This document shows positions 16,584 to 27,650 of a DNA stretch of 64,000 nucleotides, piece by piece. Made by a program: the position numbers and the translations under genes. This DNA comes from Pleionea mediterranea (GTDB taxonomy: Bacteria > Pseudomonadota > Gammaproteobacteria > Enterobacterales > Kangiellaceae). The stretch covers positions 372,001 to 436,000 of the forward strand of contig NZ_QGGU01000002.1 in the NCBI RefSeq assembly GCF_003148745.1, given 5' to 3'. The number at the start of each line of letters is the position of its first letter. The first letter of the stretch is position 1. Under the pieces are notes generated by a model that saw nothing but the letters and a program-made list of their open reading frames with translations, did not search any database and was not told the DNA's origin.

Positions 16584-17123
16584 ATGAGCCGAAAGCTTTT
16601 AATTAATATTCACTTATATCTTGCGGCCTTTTTTACGCCCGTATTGTTAATAATGGCAATCTCCGGAGGCCTGTACCTTATGGGTATTAAGGGCAGCTAT
16701 ACGGAGCAGCAGGTTTTTCAGGGAAACAGTGTCAAGGTTGATCCTTCAAATAAACATCTTGAGGATGAAGTTTCCAAAATATTGGCGTCGTTAAACATCG
16801 ATCATAGTTTTGACTATGCGAAAAAAAGCGGCAGCACACTCTATACAAGACCAACTTCTAAGCTGCATTATGTGATTCAATCAAATGAAGACGAGGTGAC
16901 CGTAATAGAGCGAACCCCGGATTTTGTAAAGCGGTTGGTTGAGCTACATAAAGGACACGGGCCCAGTTGGTTTAAAACCTTTCAAAAAGTTATGGCTGCA
17001 GGTCTTATTTTTATTCTGATAACAGGGCTCTGGCTTGGTCTGACTTCGCCAATGTTAAAACGTCAAACCTGGGCGATCAGTATTTCCGGAGTTTTAATCT
17101 TTGTGTTACTGGCCAGCCTCTAG
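16584..17123 (+). CDS. PepSY-associated transmembrane protein
   Basis: 179 residues starting MSRKLLINIHLYLAAFFTPVLLIMAISGGLYL, the typical first helix of PepSY-TM proteins with a conserved histidine in the helix (H9-type). A periplasmic section of about 90 residues follows, then FVKRLVELHKGHGPSWFKTFQKVMA, again with conserved His residues before the second helix, and a last helix at the C-terminus. Related proteins act near iron or siderophore uptake, some as heme-linked reductases. It follows the receptor by 98 bp on the same strand, so co-expression is likely. Confidence 0.8.
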   Translation: MSRKLLINIHLYLAAFFTPVLLIMAISGGLYLMGIKGSYTEQQVFQGNSVKVDPSNKHLEDEVSKILASLNIDHSFDYAKKSGSTLYTRPTSKLHYVIQSNEDEVTVIERTPDFVKRLVELHKGHGPSWFKTFQKVMAAGLIFILITGLWLGLTSPMLKRQTWAISISGVLIFVLLASL

Positions 17124-17149
17124 TTCCAGTGAATTATTCTTAATCAGGG

Positions 17150-18481
17150 TTATTTTTTTAATTTAAGTCCTTTTTTCAAAAAGGACTTAATGTCTACGCC
17201 ATGGCTGCCATTCGGCAGCTCATGAGCAATCATATAAGGTTCGCCCTGTTCGTCTTTGGGGACTTGTTTTAAATCGATAATGCTATGTTTGACAGGTTGT
17301 TTATTAGCATCCAGTACACGCATTATTTTCGGTCTTAGTTTATTGTCTGGATTGGATGAAATCACAATACCTACTTCTTCATTGGTCATCTTAACGATAG
17401 CGCCGGGTGGGTATACTCCAATAAATTTGATGAATTCAAGCGCCAAACTTTCATCAAATTGTTTTCCTTTATTGGTATAGATAATATCTAAAGCGGTCAT
17501 GGATGAACGTGCGTTATCGTATACGCGGCTGCTGGTAATGGCATCATAGGTATCCGTTACAGCAATAAGTTTTGCGTAGTAAGGAATTTGATGGGCTTGT
17601 AAATTACGTGGGTAGCCCTTTTCGTCTATGCGCTCATGATGGCAGTAAGCCACATCTACAGTTGCTAAGTCACAATCTTGCATGGTAATTAATAAATCTC
17701 GGCCAAAAGTCGTGTGTTGTTTCATTAACTCCATTTCATCATCGGTAAAACGTCCGGGTTTATTCAGCACTTCATTGGGTACTTTTGCTTTACCAACATC
17801 ATGCAGCAAACCGCAGAGCCCAATAGTATGAATTTCTTCTTCCGATAAGCCTAAATGACGCGCAAATGCCACGGATAAAATACAGACATTGAGTGAATGT
17901 TCGGCTGTGTAATCGTCTTTGTTTTTTATTTTTGTCAGCCAGGTGAGGGCATTGCTGTTGCGCAAAATAGATTCGACAATATCATCCACTACATCCTTAC
18001 ATTGATTCATATCGAGCATGCGACCAATACGAATACCTTCCATAATATTTTTAGCGGTTAATTTGGCGTATTTATAACAGCCTTTTGCAGCCGCAAATTC
18101 CTGTTCAACAGGCACTTTATTGATGTAATTAATTTTCTCTTTGGTATTTGGCGTTGTTTGGTTGGTTTTCAGTTGTCGCTGATGATCAGAAGGTTTTTGG
18201 GTTATTCGACTAATAATTCTAGCACCAAGCCCCTGTTTTTTACTTCGCCGTTCGTGATCTGTTGGCTCTCGTAATGGTCGTGTAGAAGCGGCGTGTTTTT
18301 TAGATTCGATATAAACATAGTTACATTGGTTTACAAGGGCATCTATATCTTCTGGTGAGGTAATTAAAAAGCCTTGCAGTAAAAAGTCAGTCTCTTCCCA
18401 GGGACGGTCAAGACGAGTGACGTACATACCTATTTCTAATTTTGAAGAATCTACTTTTAATTCGCCCAGTTCTACTGCCAT
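17150..18481 (-). CDS. HD-GYP c-di-GMP phosphodiesterase-like protein with DUF3391 domain
   Basis: 443 residues. N-terminal DUF3391-type domain (about 10-130: LKVDSSKLEIGMYVTRLDRPW, then a basic linker), followed by an HD-GYP domain (about 165-370) with LLHDVGKAKVP, and HHERIDEKGYP in place of the usual HHE...DGxGYP. A C-terminal segment of about 65 residues ends in a Lys-rich tail. HD-GYP proteins linearise c-di-GMP to pGpG or GMP. The HD pair and the GYP motif are kept; the glycine before the variable residue is Glu here, a mild deviation. With the EAL protein at 7.3 kb it gives the window two c-di-GMP-degrading proteins. Single gene, cytoplasmic. Confidence 0.9.
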   Translation of the reverse strand: MAVELGELKVDSSKLEIGMYVTRLDRPWEETDFLLQGFLITSPEDIDALVNQCNYVYIESKKHAASTRPLREPTDHERRSKKQGLGARIISRITQKPSDHQRQLKTNQTTPNTKEKINYINKVPVEQEFAAAKGCYKYAKLTAKNIMEGIRIGRMLDMNQCKDVVDDIVESILRNSNALTWLTKIKNKDDYTAEHSLNVCILSVAFARHLGLSEEEIHTIGLCGLLHDVGKAKVPNEVLNKPGRFTDDEMELMKQHTTFGRDLLITMQDCDLATVDVAYCHHERIDEKGYPRNLQAHQIPYYAKLIAVTDTYDAITSSRVYDNARSSMTALDIIYTNKGKQFDESLALEFIKFIGVYPPGAIVKMTNEEVGIVISSNPDNKLRPKIMRVLDANKQPVKHSIIDLKQVPKDEQGEPYMIAHELPNGSHGVDIKSFLKKGLKLKK

Positions 18482-18796
18482 TCTGTTTCCTGAGGGGATT
18501 GATGTTGTGAGTATTTCGTATAAAGCTGAATGCAGCTGCAGATACGGCTTTTCAGAATAGTATAGGCAGTGATTTGATAGTTACCAATTATAGGTGGACA
18601 AAATTGCCGTAGCATCTGGCTTCAGGTAGAATTCGCGTCTCGTCGCACAATCACAATAAAACCAATCTTCTGCGATATACCGATTTTCTCGGTGACATCA
18701 TTATTAAATGGGTCAGTTGCTTAAAAAGTCTTTTTTTGCGTCTGATCTTTAGTCGGGTTGTATCCGGCAGTAAATCAGCTTTTCAATAGGGTTATT
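18482..18796. other. Divergent intergenic region, 315 bp
   Basis: Lies between the HD-GYP gene (minus) and the SulP gene (plus), so promoters for both should be here. I see AT-rich patches but no promoter, operator or RNA motif that I would defend. Confidence 0.4.
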
Positions 18797-20290
<1,494 letters not shown>

Positions 20291-20292
20291 GC

Positions 20293-21192
20293 ATGAGCGA
20301 TAACAATCAAAATAACGATCATTCGTCAAATAACGAGCAGCGGTTTGTGCTGTCCTGCATTGATGGTTCCAGCTACGGCGAAGCGGTGTGTGATTATGCC
20401 TGCTGGATAGCGAAAACCGTTGATGCACCACTTAAATTTTTGCACACCATTGAGCACAGTAAGTCGCCAGCGGTGGCCGATTTAACCGGCGCCATTGGGC
20501 TTGGCGCTTCCGAAGACTTGTTAAATGAATTAACCGAAGTTGAGCAAAACCGCTCACGGCTGCTGATTGAAAAAGGCAACTTGATGCTTAAAGCGGCAAA
20601 GCAAAAAGCAACCGATGCTGGCGTTACTGAAATAGAAATTCGACAGCGCCATGGCAGCTTATCCGAATCACTGGTGGAGCTGGAAGATCAAATTCGAGTG
20701 CTGGTTGTGGGGATCCGTGGCGAACAGCACGATACCGATCAGGCAGGCGTTGGCGCTCAGTTAGAAACAACCATACGGTCCTTGCATAAACCTATTTTGG
20801 TGGTTAACAAAGCGTTTGAGACGCCAAAAAAGATAATGCTCGCCTACGATGGCAGTGATGCCGCGAATAAGGCGCTGTCCATGGTAGCGTCAAGCCCATT
20901 ATTTAAAGGCATTCCATGTCATCTGGTGCATGTGAGTGATGGTGACGAGCAAGGGGTTGATGAATTGCTGGCGAATGCCGAGAAGACATTGAGCGACGCG
21001 GGCATTACGGTGTCGAGCATAAAACTCAACGGTGAGATTGATCAGGCATTATCGCGCTATCAATCAGAACATAATATCGACCTCACGGTAATGGGCGCTT
21101 TCAGTCACAATCGTGTTCGTGATTTCTTGCTCGGCAGTTTTACCGCAAAAATGTTAGAAAACACTCAAAAGCCGCTGCTGTTATTGCGTTAG
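20293..21192 (+). CDS. Tandem universal stress protein (two Usp domains)
   Basis: 299 residues made of two Usp domains: residues about 15-165 and 170-299. Domain 1 has the ATP-loop-like GIRGEQ...GAQLETTIRSLHKPILVV and domain 2 has VMGAFSHNRVRDFLLGSFTAKMLENTQKPLLLLR, both of the G-x2-G-x9-G(S/T) kind. The start is 2 nt after the SulP stop, which implies translational coupling. Fused or adjacent Usp domains commonly accompany SulP transporters and are thought to regulate them by nucleotide binding; that is inference here. Confidence 0.92.
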   Translation: MSDNNQNNDHSSNNEQRFVLSCIDGSSYGEAVCDYACWIAKTVDAPLKFLHTIEHSKSPAVADLTGAIGLGASEDLLNELTEVEQNRSRLLIEKGNLMLKAAKQKATDAGVTEIEIRQRHGSLSESLVELEDQIRVLVVGIRGEQHDTDQAGVGAQLETTIRSLHKPILVVNKAFETPKKIMLAYDGSDAANKALSMVASSPLFKGIPCHLVHVSDGDEQGVDELLANAEKTLSDAGITVSSIKLNGEIDQALSRYQSEHNIDLTVMGAFSHNRVRDFLLGSFTAKMLENTQKPLLLLR

Positions 21193-21212
21193 GCTTTAAA
21201 TCTTTCTATCAA

Positions 21213-21246
21213 TTCAAGGGGGATTGCATCAGCGATGCCCCTTGAA
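21213..21246. terminator. Hairpin after the SulP-Usp operon
   Basis: Stem TTCAAGGGG / CCCCTTGAA, 9 bp, 21 bp after the Usp stop, with a pairable inner region. No T-run follows, so it may act as a Rho-dependent 3' end protector or a weak terminator. Confidence 0.45.
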
Positions 21247-21256
21247 CAGACTCTCG

Positions 21257-21340
21257 TCAAGATAGTTTTATCAAGATACCCTTATAAAGATACCCTCGTA
21301 AAGACAGCCTCATCAAAATACCTTCATCAAGATAGATACC
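21257..21340. repeat. 14-bp degenerate tandem repeat
   Basis: Six consecutive 14-bp units, consensus T(C/A)AAGATA(C/G)CCTTA, starting at 21257, 21271, 21285, 21299, 21313 and 21327. It lies in the 440-bp gap between the Usp gene and moaA; nothing else was recognised in the gap, and no Moco riboswitch could be folded by eye. Confidence 0.75.
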
Positions 21341-21632
21341 CTACTACAGCTCTTTGTTTGATCAATACAAACCACTTCCAAACCAGAACTCATTGATATC
21401 TTAATTTACCGATACAAAACCGTATTTGGGATTGTATTTCGTAACAAACTCTTTCTGAGAACGTCCCTACAGCAAGCGGGTGTTTTTTTCCCCGTGTATA
21501 AGGCGTATAGTAAACTTAACAAATAAGCAGTAAGCCGATAAACACAAGGTAACTTTTGCTCCACTGATGGCTTCTAGCAAAGGTTATTTAGCAGAAAGGC
21601 GCTTCACTTTATGACAATATTTACGGCAAGTT

Positions 21633-22607
21633 ATGTTGCAAGATAATTTTGGACGACAGTTTTATTATTTAAGGTTGTCGATCACCGATGTCTGCAATTT
21701 TAAATGCGATTATTGTTTGCCAGATGGCTATCAAAAGCCAGACACGCCAACACCTGAATTAAGCCTGTCAGAAATTGGTGATATTGCCCGGGCATTCGCA
21801 GCACTGGGAACCAAAAAAATTCGTATTACCGGTGGCGAGCCAGCACTGCGAAAAGATTTACCGGACATTATTGAACTCTGTAAATCAACGCCGGGTATTG
21901 AATCGGTGGCGATAACCACCAATGGTTATCGGTTGCCTCAGTATATTGATAGCTGGGTGAATGCGGGCCTTGACCGATTAAATGTGAGCATCGACAGTCT
22001 TGACCCAAAGATGTTTCAGGCCATCACAGGACACGACAGACTGCAGGAAATAATGCAGGGAATTAAACAGGCAGAAACTATTGGTTTGTCGAGCATTAAA
22101 GTGAATACGGTATTGATGAAACAATTTAATGGTCATCAATTGCAACAGTATTTAAACTGGATCAAACATCAGCCAATCACATTGCGTTTTATAGAGTTAA
22201 TGCAAACCGGTGATAACTTAACGTTTTTCAATGATAACCACATCGCCGGCAGCGGTATAAAACAACAGTTAATCGAACAGGGCTGGTCGCCAATTCTTCG
22301 CAGTAAAAGCGCTGGTCCGGCAGAAGAATTTCAGCATCCCGATTATCAGGGACGAGTGGGCTTGATCATGCCTTACAGTAAAGATTTTTGTGACAGCTGC
22401 AATCGACTTCGGGTGTCATCATCGGGGCAGTTGCATTTGTGTTTGTTTGGTGAGCAAGGGTTGCCATTAAGGCATTTGTGCCAACACGATGATCCGGAAG
22501 CGTTACAGCAACAAATTATTGAGTATGTTAAGCAGAAAAAAGTATCCCACTTTTTACAACAGGGTGAAACGGGTGCGACTAAACATCTGGCAATGATTGG
22601 CGGGTAA
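21633..22607 (+). CDS. moaA: GTP 3',8-cyclase MoaA
   Basis: Radical-SAM enzyme that makes 3',8-cyclo-GTP, the first step of molybdenum-cofactor synthesis. 324 residues. The first iron-sulphur cluster motif is CNFKCDYC (C21, C25, C28) and the second, C-terminal, cluster motif is FCDSCNRLR...HLCLF. ITGGEPALR and TTNGY match the SAM-binding strand. The protein ends IGG, the C-terminal Gly-Gly needed for the MoaC-coupled reaction in known MoaA. The ATG gives the normal length (E. coli 329). It heads the group moaA, moaB, moaC, moaD, moaE. Confidence 0.96.
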   Translation: MLQDNFGRQFYYLRLSITDVCNFKCDYCLPDGYQKPDTPTPELSLSEIGDIARAFAALGTKKIRITGGEPALRKDLPDIIELCKSTPGIESVAITTNGYRLPQYIDSWVNAGLDRLNVSIDSLDPKMFQAITGHDRLQEIMQGIKQAETIGLSSIKVNTVLMKQFNGHQLQQYLNWIKHQPITLRFIELMQTGDNLTFFNDNHIAGSGIKQQLIEQGWSPILRSKSAGPAEEFQHPDYQGRVGLIMPYSKDFCDSCNRLRVSSSGQLHLCLFGEQGLPLRHLCQHDDPEALQQQIIEYVKQKKVSHFLQQGETGATKHLAMIGG

Positions 22608-22845
22608 CGATTCAATAAAAAACTTCGAGTGAAACATTCGTAGAGTAAAGTTATATAAATTTAAGCGTTTAAATAGATTCTGCTCTAGAATAAATAGCAA
22701 TTGCATAAAGAGAAGTTGAATTAACAAGAGTCGAATAAATGACGATTTAAAATAATGTTATCTTTATTTAAAGATAGCCACTTGGCGTTAACCATTTATA
22801 GATTATCCAACGATTCAATTAGTTAATATATTTGAGAAAACAGTT

Positions 22846-23352
22846 ATGAGCAGTATGACATCATTAGGTATTGCGGTACTTACCATCTCCGATACACGTA
22901 CACCAGAAACCGATAAGTCCGGTAACTTACTGGTAGAAGAAATTAAAAGTGCCGGGCATCAGGTTATTGACCATCTCATTGTTAAAGATGATATTTATCA
23001 AATCCGTGCCGAGGTTTCTAACTGGATTGCATCGTCGAGTGTTCAAGTTGTAATAACCACCGGAGGAACCGGATTTTCAAGCCGGGACTCAACGCCAGAG
23101 GCAGTATCGGTATTGTTCGATAAACCGATCGAAGGCTTTGGTGAATTATTTCGACAGGTGTCATACGAAGAAATAGGCACATCAACCATCCAGTCACGCG
23201 CGGTGGCCGGTATGGCGAATAATACCGCTGTGTTTTGTGTTCCCGGTTCCAGTAATGCATGTCGAACGGCCTGGCACAAAGTGATTAAGCAGCAGATAGA
23301 CTCAACTCATAAACCCTGCAACTTTGCAGCAAACTTAACCCGGAGTGAGTAA
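22846..23352 (+). CDS. moaB: Molybdopterin adenylyltransferase/MoaB family
   Basis: 168 residues of the MoCF (MogA/MoaB) fold. Motifs: [19 protein letters not shown] near the N-terminus, [17 protein letters not shown] (the nucleotide-binding TGGTG loop) and [14 protein letters not shown], characteristic of MoaB rather than MogA. E. coli MoaB lacks clear activity but homologues adenylylate molybdopterin; since no mogA is seen here, this protein could do that step. The stop codon is 1 nt before the chosen moaC start (TAATATG arrangement). Confidence 0.93.
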   Translation: MSSMTSLGIAVLTISDTRTPETDKSGNLLVEEIKSAGHQVIDHLIVKDDIYQIRAEVSNWIASSSVQVVITTGGTGFSSRDSTPEAVSVLFDKPIEGFGELFRQVSYEEIGTSTIQSRAVAGMANNTAVFCVPGSSNACRTAWHKVIKQQIDSTHKPCNFAANLTRSE

Positions 23353-23353
23353 T

Positions 23354-23869
23354 ATGTCGGATAAAAGCCGGGGAAGTAGTTCATCAACAAATTCGTCCTC
23401 TTTATCCCATATAAACAGCCGCGGTGAAGCCTCCATGGTGGATGTATCAGAAAAAACTTCAACCGTACGTGTTGCTACCGCCGAAGCCTTTGTAACCATG
23501 AGTCAGGAGACATTATCGCTGATAGAGTTGGGTGATCATGCTAAGGGCGATGTTTTGGCTACGGCGCGTATTGCTGGTATTCAGGCGGCAAAGCAAACGC
23601 CTCAGTTAATTCCATTATGCCACCCTTTGATGCTTTCAAAAGTGCAGGTGGATTTTGAGTTGCAGCCGGAACAAAGTCGTGTGCGTATTCAAAGCCTGTG
23701 TAAGTTAACCGGACAAACCGGTGTTGAAATGGAAGCGCTGACAGCGGTGAGTGTGGCAGCACTAACATTATTTGATATGTGCAAAGCGGTTGATAAATCC
23801 ATGGTGATCCAGGGCATTCAGGTAATGAGTAAGCAGGGTGGTAAAAGTGGAGACTGGTCGCGTGATTAA
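23354..23869 (+). CDS. moaC: Cyclic pyranopterin monophosphate synthase MoaC
   Basis: Converts cyclo-GTP to cyclic pyranopterin monophosphate. The MoaC core (from [17 protein letters not shown]) carries [47 protein letters not shown] and the basic SGDW end. About 20 residues of extra Ser-rich sequence precede the core, which is 171 residues in total compared with about 161 in E. coli. ATG overlapping the end of moaB (TAATATG) was taken as the start. Confidence 0.95.
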   Translation: MSDKSRGSSSSTNSSSLSHINSRGEASMVDVSEKTSTVRVATAEAFVTMSQETLSLIELGDHAKGDVLATARIAGIQAAKQTPQLIPLCHPLMLSKVQVDFELQPEQSRVRIQSLCKLTGQTGVEMEALTAVSVAALTLFDMCKAVDKSMVIQGIQVMSKQGGKSGDWSRD

Positions 23870-24104
23870 TGTTGTCTTGTTTGCTTCGGTTCGAGAGAAA
23901 GCCGGTTGCGATTCGTTAGAAGTGGAGTGCGCAAACTGTACGATTAAGGAGTTAAAACAACAACTGATGGCTCAGGGTGAACAGTGGCAACAGGCTTTGC
24001 AAGGCAATATATTGGCCGCGGTGGATCAGGAAATGGTGGTGGATTCTTTTATATTAAAGGATCATTGCGAAGTGGCTTTTTTTCCGCCGGTTACTGGCGG
24101 TTAA
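23862..24104 (+). CDS. moaD: Molybdopterin synthase small subunit MoaD
   Basis: Ubiquitin-like sulphur carrier that donates sulphur to make the dithiolene of molybdopterin. 80 residues from the GTG at 23862 ([15 protein letters not shown], the standard MoaD start), ending in the required C-terminal Gly-Gly (PPVTGG). GTGGAG lies about 10 nt upstream. The start overlaps the last codons of moaC by 8 nt. A GTG eight codons upstream is possible but would add residues unlike the family. Confidence 0.93.
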   Translation: MINVVLFASVREKAGCDSLEVECANCTIKELKQQLMAQGEQWQQALQGNILAAVDQEMVVDSFILKDHCEVAFFPPVTGG

Positions 24105-24138
24105 TATCTACAAAGCGATTTAATGGCTGATTAATATA

Positions 24139-24618
24139 ATGAATGATCCAAGCACCGACATAACTCCCATTATTAATATTACCGTCAGTGAGCATGATTT
24201 CAATGTTGCCGACGAGTATCAGGCAATGATTGATAATAACCCTACGGATGGCGCAGTCGTTTTTTTTGTTGGCTTGGTGCGTGACTTTAATCAGGGTAAA
24301 CACATTCAGCAATTAACCCTTGAGCATTATCCGGCTATGGTTGAACGCAGTTTGAAAAATATAGTCGAGCAGGCCAGCGCACGCTGGCAGCTTGGGCGGG
24401 TGCGATTAATCCATCGGGTGGGTGAATTGCAGGTCAATGATCAAATAGTACTGGTGGCGGTGTCATCGAAACATCGGCAAAACAGTTTTGATGCGGCACA
24501 ATTTATTATGGATTTTTTAAAAACCGAAGCGCCTTTCTGGAAAAAAGAAAAAACCAACGATGGTGAACATTGGGTGGTTGATAATGAAAAGGATCACAAA
24601 GCTCGTAAGCGCTGGTAG
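24139..24618 (+). CDS. moaE: Molybdopterin synthase catalytic subunit MoaE
   Basis: 159 residues. Patterns of MoaE are visible: DGAVVFFVGLVRDFN, LTLEHYPAMVERSL, RVRLIHRVGELQVNDQIVLVAVSSKHRQNSFDA and the active-site lysine region TEAPFWKKE. It transfers two sulphur atoms from MoaD-thiocarboxylate to the precursor. It closes the moa cluster 34 bp after moaD. The first about 15 residues extend a little beyond E. coli MoaE (150). Confidence 0.95.
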   Translation: MNDPSTDITPIINITVSEHDFNVADEYQAMIDNNPTDGAVVFFVGLVRDFNQGKHIQQLTLEHYPAMVERSLKNIVEQASARWQLGRVRLIHRVGELQVNDQIVLVAVSSKHRQNSFDAAQFIMDFLKTEAPFWKKEKTNDGEHWVVDNEKDHKARKRW

Positions 24619-24951
24619 TTGATTTCTTTGGTGGATTATTACTTTAAGCCTTGTCAATAGTGAACAACAACCAAAATAACTTATTTCAAAAGTTATTGAT
24701 CACAGCTGATCAGTGCGCGGTTAACACTGAGAATATATTGTTCGGTGTTAGTTTAATTTTGCTGCCTGCTTAAGCTTTCGCTAATCATCCTGTTAAATTT
24801 TGAAATCAATACAAACTTTTTTGCAACCGCCATCGTCTAACATGAGTCTAGTGCCATAATAATAAACTTGGATGACTCTACATGCATTATTCTGAAGCCT
24901 TGCTAAGGCATTGCCTGTTTGTGCAGCGTATCAGTGCTGCCGGGGGTAATT
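24619..24951. other. Intergenic region, 333 bp
   Basis: Follows moaE and precedes the MBOAT gene. It contains a TGATCA...TGATCA pair near 24688-24712 (potential palindromic operator) and no recognisable gene. A GGGGGTAATT ribosome site ends it just before the MBOAT ATG. Confidence 0.4.
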
Positions 24952-26367
24952 ATGATATTTAATACCCCAATCTTCTTTGCCTTTTTTGTTGTGTTTTTAC
25001 TGGGCTATGGGTTTATTTTTCTTAAACATAAACCGAAAGTCTATTTTACATTGGTTGCCAGTTTGGTGTTTTATGGCAGCTGGAATTATCACTTTATCCC
25101 TTTACTGGTGGGCAGTGCCGTTGCCGACTATTTTATTGCGCAGGCCATTGGTAATGCGGCGTCTCAGCGGCATAAAAAGTGGTTGGTGACATTGTCGCTG
25201 TGTATTAACTTAGGGATTTTGGGCCTGTTTAAGTACGCCGATTTTGCCCTGAGCTCGGTGGGCAGTTTTTTAACCCTGTTTGGGTATGAAGCATCTTTGC
25301 CAACGCTGGCGTGGATATTACCCGTTGGTATTTCTTTTTATACGTTTCAAAGTTTAAGTTATACCATCGATGTGTACCGTGGTGATATGCAGCCACGTAA
25401 AGGATTACTGGAATTTACTGCCGCGCTGGCGTTTTTTCCGCAGCTGGTGGCCGGGCCTATTTTACGTGCCCGTCATATTTTGCCGCAAATGCACGATATT
25501 CAGTTGCCATCTTTTGCTCAAGTTAAAACCGGTTTCTTATTAATTACGGTGGGTCTTATGAAAAAGACCACCGCTGATTTATTAGCAGGGCCCGCTGCAA
25601 CCGCGTTTGATGGGCAGCAAACCATTAGTGTGCTGGAAACCTGGAGCGGTGTTCTGGCATTTGCTGGTCAAATATATGGTGATTTCTCTGGCTATACCGA
25701 TATGGCGATTGGCATTGCTTTACTGCTCGGTTTTAACTTTCCGTTAAACTTTAGAGTGCCTTATTTTGCGGTGTCGCCGGTGGACTTCTGGCGACGATGG
25801 CATATTTCGCTGTCCACCTGGTTAAGAGATTATTTGTACATCTCCTTGGGAGGCAATCGCAATAATCGTCGTATGCGTAATGTAATGATCACCATGCTAC
25901 TGGGAGGTTTATGGCATGGAGCCGCCTGGACATTTATTGCCTGGGGTGCGTTTCATGGTGTGATTATTACCGCAACCCATTATTTATCCAATCTTGCTGT
26001 GTTTAAACCTTTCGCAGCGTCGAATAACAAATTTCATATCGTTTTAAAATGGGCGATAACTTTTTATCTGGTATTGCTGGGCTGGGTGTTGTTTCGTGCC
26101 ACCAGTCTTGAGAATGCCTGGCAGGTGATTTGCGATATGCACTCATTCGGTGGCGCATTACCGGCGGCCAGTTCCTTGGCGATTACCATTTTTGCTTTGG
26201 TATCGGCGGCGCTAATCTTAATGCATCTGCTGGATTACTTTGTGCTCAATCATTCGAAAAAGTTAGAAAGTAAAGGTTGGTTGTTCTGGCCGCTGTTGGT
26301 GTTAGGTCAGGCATTGTGTTTATTAATTGGGGAGCCAAGTAATGACTTCATCTATTTCCAATTCTAG
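24952..26367 (+). CDS. MBOAT-family O-acyltransferase (AlgI-like)
   Basis: 471 residues, polytopic (about 11-12 helices). Family features: the start MIFNTPIFFAFF, PVGISFYTFQSLSYTIDVYRG, a RARHILPQM stretch and the catalytic histidine in LLGGLWHGAAWTF. AlgI-type proteins move acetyl groups across the membrane to a partner that acetylates a polymer. The next gene, a likely SGNH partner, overlaps its 3' end by 26 bp, indicating a coupled pair. The acceptor glycan genes are not in the window. Confidence 0.93.
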   Translation: MIFNTPIFFAFFVVFLLGYGFIFLKHKPKVYFTLVASLVFYGSWNYHFIPLLVGSAVADYFIAQAIGNAASQRHKKWLVTLSLCINLGILGLFKYADFALSSVGSFLTLFGYEASLPTLAWILPVGISFYTFQSLSYTIDVYRGDMQPRKGLLEFTAALAFFPQLVAGPILRARHILPQMHDIQLPSFAQVKTGFLLITVGLMKKTTADLLAGPAATAFDGQQTISVLETWSGVLAFAGQIYGDFSGYTDMAIGIALLLGFNFPLNFRVPYFAVSPVDFWRRWHISLSTWLRDYLYISLGGNRNNRRMRNVMITMLLGGLWHGAAWTFIAWGAFHGVIITATHYLSNLAVFKPFAASNNKFHIVLKWAITFYLVLLGWVLFRATSLENAWQVICDMHSFGGALPAASSLAITIFALVSAALILMHLLDYFVLNHSKKLESKGWLFWPLLVLGQALCLLIGEPSNDFIYFQF

Positions 26368-27562
26368 AAAAGTTTATTTAAAAGTATGGCTTCTGGTGGT
26401 GTTGGGTATGGCCGTTGCCATGTCGCTGGTACGTCTATTTACCTTTGCAATGGGAGCCAGCGGCGAAGAGTTTATTGGCCGGGTAGTGGGTTCGTTAAAG
26501 TATTTGCCAAAAATTACCCAGCAACAAGACGATCAGGTTATGGTGTTTGGATCGTCCATGGTTGAAGCCGGATTTTCTCCGCGTCAGTTTGATCGTGAAA
26601 TGAAACAGCGTGGTATTGATGTTACCTCTTATAATTTTGGTTCTGGTGGACTTAATCCATTGTTTCAGGATTATTATTCCCGGCGCATCAGAGATATTTA
26701 TCAGGCCAATAATAAACGGCTTAAACTGGCGATCATAGAATTTAATCCGTTCCAGACCACAAAGCGACGCTACCAGGGCGCGGTGGCTTCCATTGATGGT
26801 TATCTTGGTATGCTGGCCAGCGATGAAGAGTTATGGCAGCTGGCAAAAGAGGATCCTACACGAGGAGCACTGATTTATAATATTCATTATTTTCGTGATG
26901 ATATTTCAGCCGAAATGATCACCTATTTTTTTGGTCGAGGACTGCAGGCCGAACGACCAAAACCTGATGCTGATCCAGATACGGAAGAGCAGGTAGCCCT
27001 AAGGCGAAAGCTTGGTGATCAATTAAGTGAGCAGTTCGAAAAAGACTATCCCGATTATGTGGATGAAGATTGGTCTTATAACTGGCAGGGCGGTGGCACT
27101 ATTCCTGCCGAGCGCTCCGAAGAAACATTGAAAGTTTTTGAGCAATATTATGAGTCATTGCGCACGCCGTATCGTATGGCCAGTGATAAGTTATGGCGTG
27201 AGATATCTGCGGATATTACCGAATTGCGATTTCAGGAAGAGCTGGTTGAATCATTTATCAAGATTGTCAAAAACTTTAAACAGTTTTCCGATCAGGTTGA
27301 AGTGATCATGTTGCCAAAAAATTCGCGCTGGATAAAAAATTCATCAGAAGCTTTGGCTCGGCAACAAGCGGTTATAGAGCGCATCGAAAAAGCCACGGGC
27401 ATTAAAATTATAGATTACCAAAACACAGATCGTATAACACCTGAGATGTTTATTGATACCACTCACCTGACTCGTTATCATGGCGGTGTTGTATTTACCA
27501 ATATGTTGGTGGAAGAGTTTGCTGATGATCTTAAGGCAAGTGATAAGAAAACAGTGCCTTAA
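26342..27562 (+). CDS. SGNH/AlgX-like acyl-transfer partner protein, membrane-anchored
   Basis: 406 residues. One N-terminal membrane helix (about 15-40) and then a large periplasmic domain. A nucleophile-type motif FGSSMVEAGF (Gly-Ser-Ser) and the C-terminal IDTTHLTRYHGG (Asp-x-x-His) fit an SGNH-hydrolase-like active site, as in AlgX/AlgJ. ATG at 26342 is within the preceding MBOAT gene. Together the two genes look like an O-acylation module for an exopolysaccharide or cell-surface glycan. I recognise no more precise family. Confidence 0.75.
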   Translation: MTSSISNSRKVYLKVWLLVVLGMAVAMSLVRLFTFAMGASGEEFIGRVVGSLKYLPKITQQQDDQVMVFGSSMVEAGFSPRQFDREMKQRGIDVTSYNFGSGGLNPLFQDYYSRRIRDIYQANNKRLKLAIIEFNPFQTTKRRYQGAVASIDGYLGMLASDEELWQLAKEDPTRGALIYNIHYFRDDISAEMITYFFGRGLQAERPKPDADPDTEEQVALRRKLGDQLSEQFEKDYPDYVDEDWSYNWQGGGTIPAERSEETLKVFEQYYESLRTPYRMASDKLWREISADITELRFQEELVESFIKIVKNFKQFSDQVEVIMLPKNSRWIKNSSEALARQQAVIERIEKATGIKIIDYQNTDRITPEMFIDTTHLTRYHGGVVFTNMLVEEFADDLKASDKKTVP

Positions 27563-27650
27563 GCTATAGAGTGAAAAAGTTATTTTTAAAACAACAGTCT
27601 TACTGTTGGAAATTATTAACTTTAATCAGCTCTATGTAGTCACAAAAATA

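Noticed and set aside
21350-21632. Molybdenum-cofactor riboswitch before moaA
   Set aside because: The expected GC-rich stems and the conserved sequences of the E. coli element could not be found by eye.
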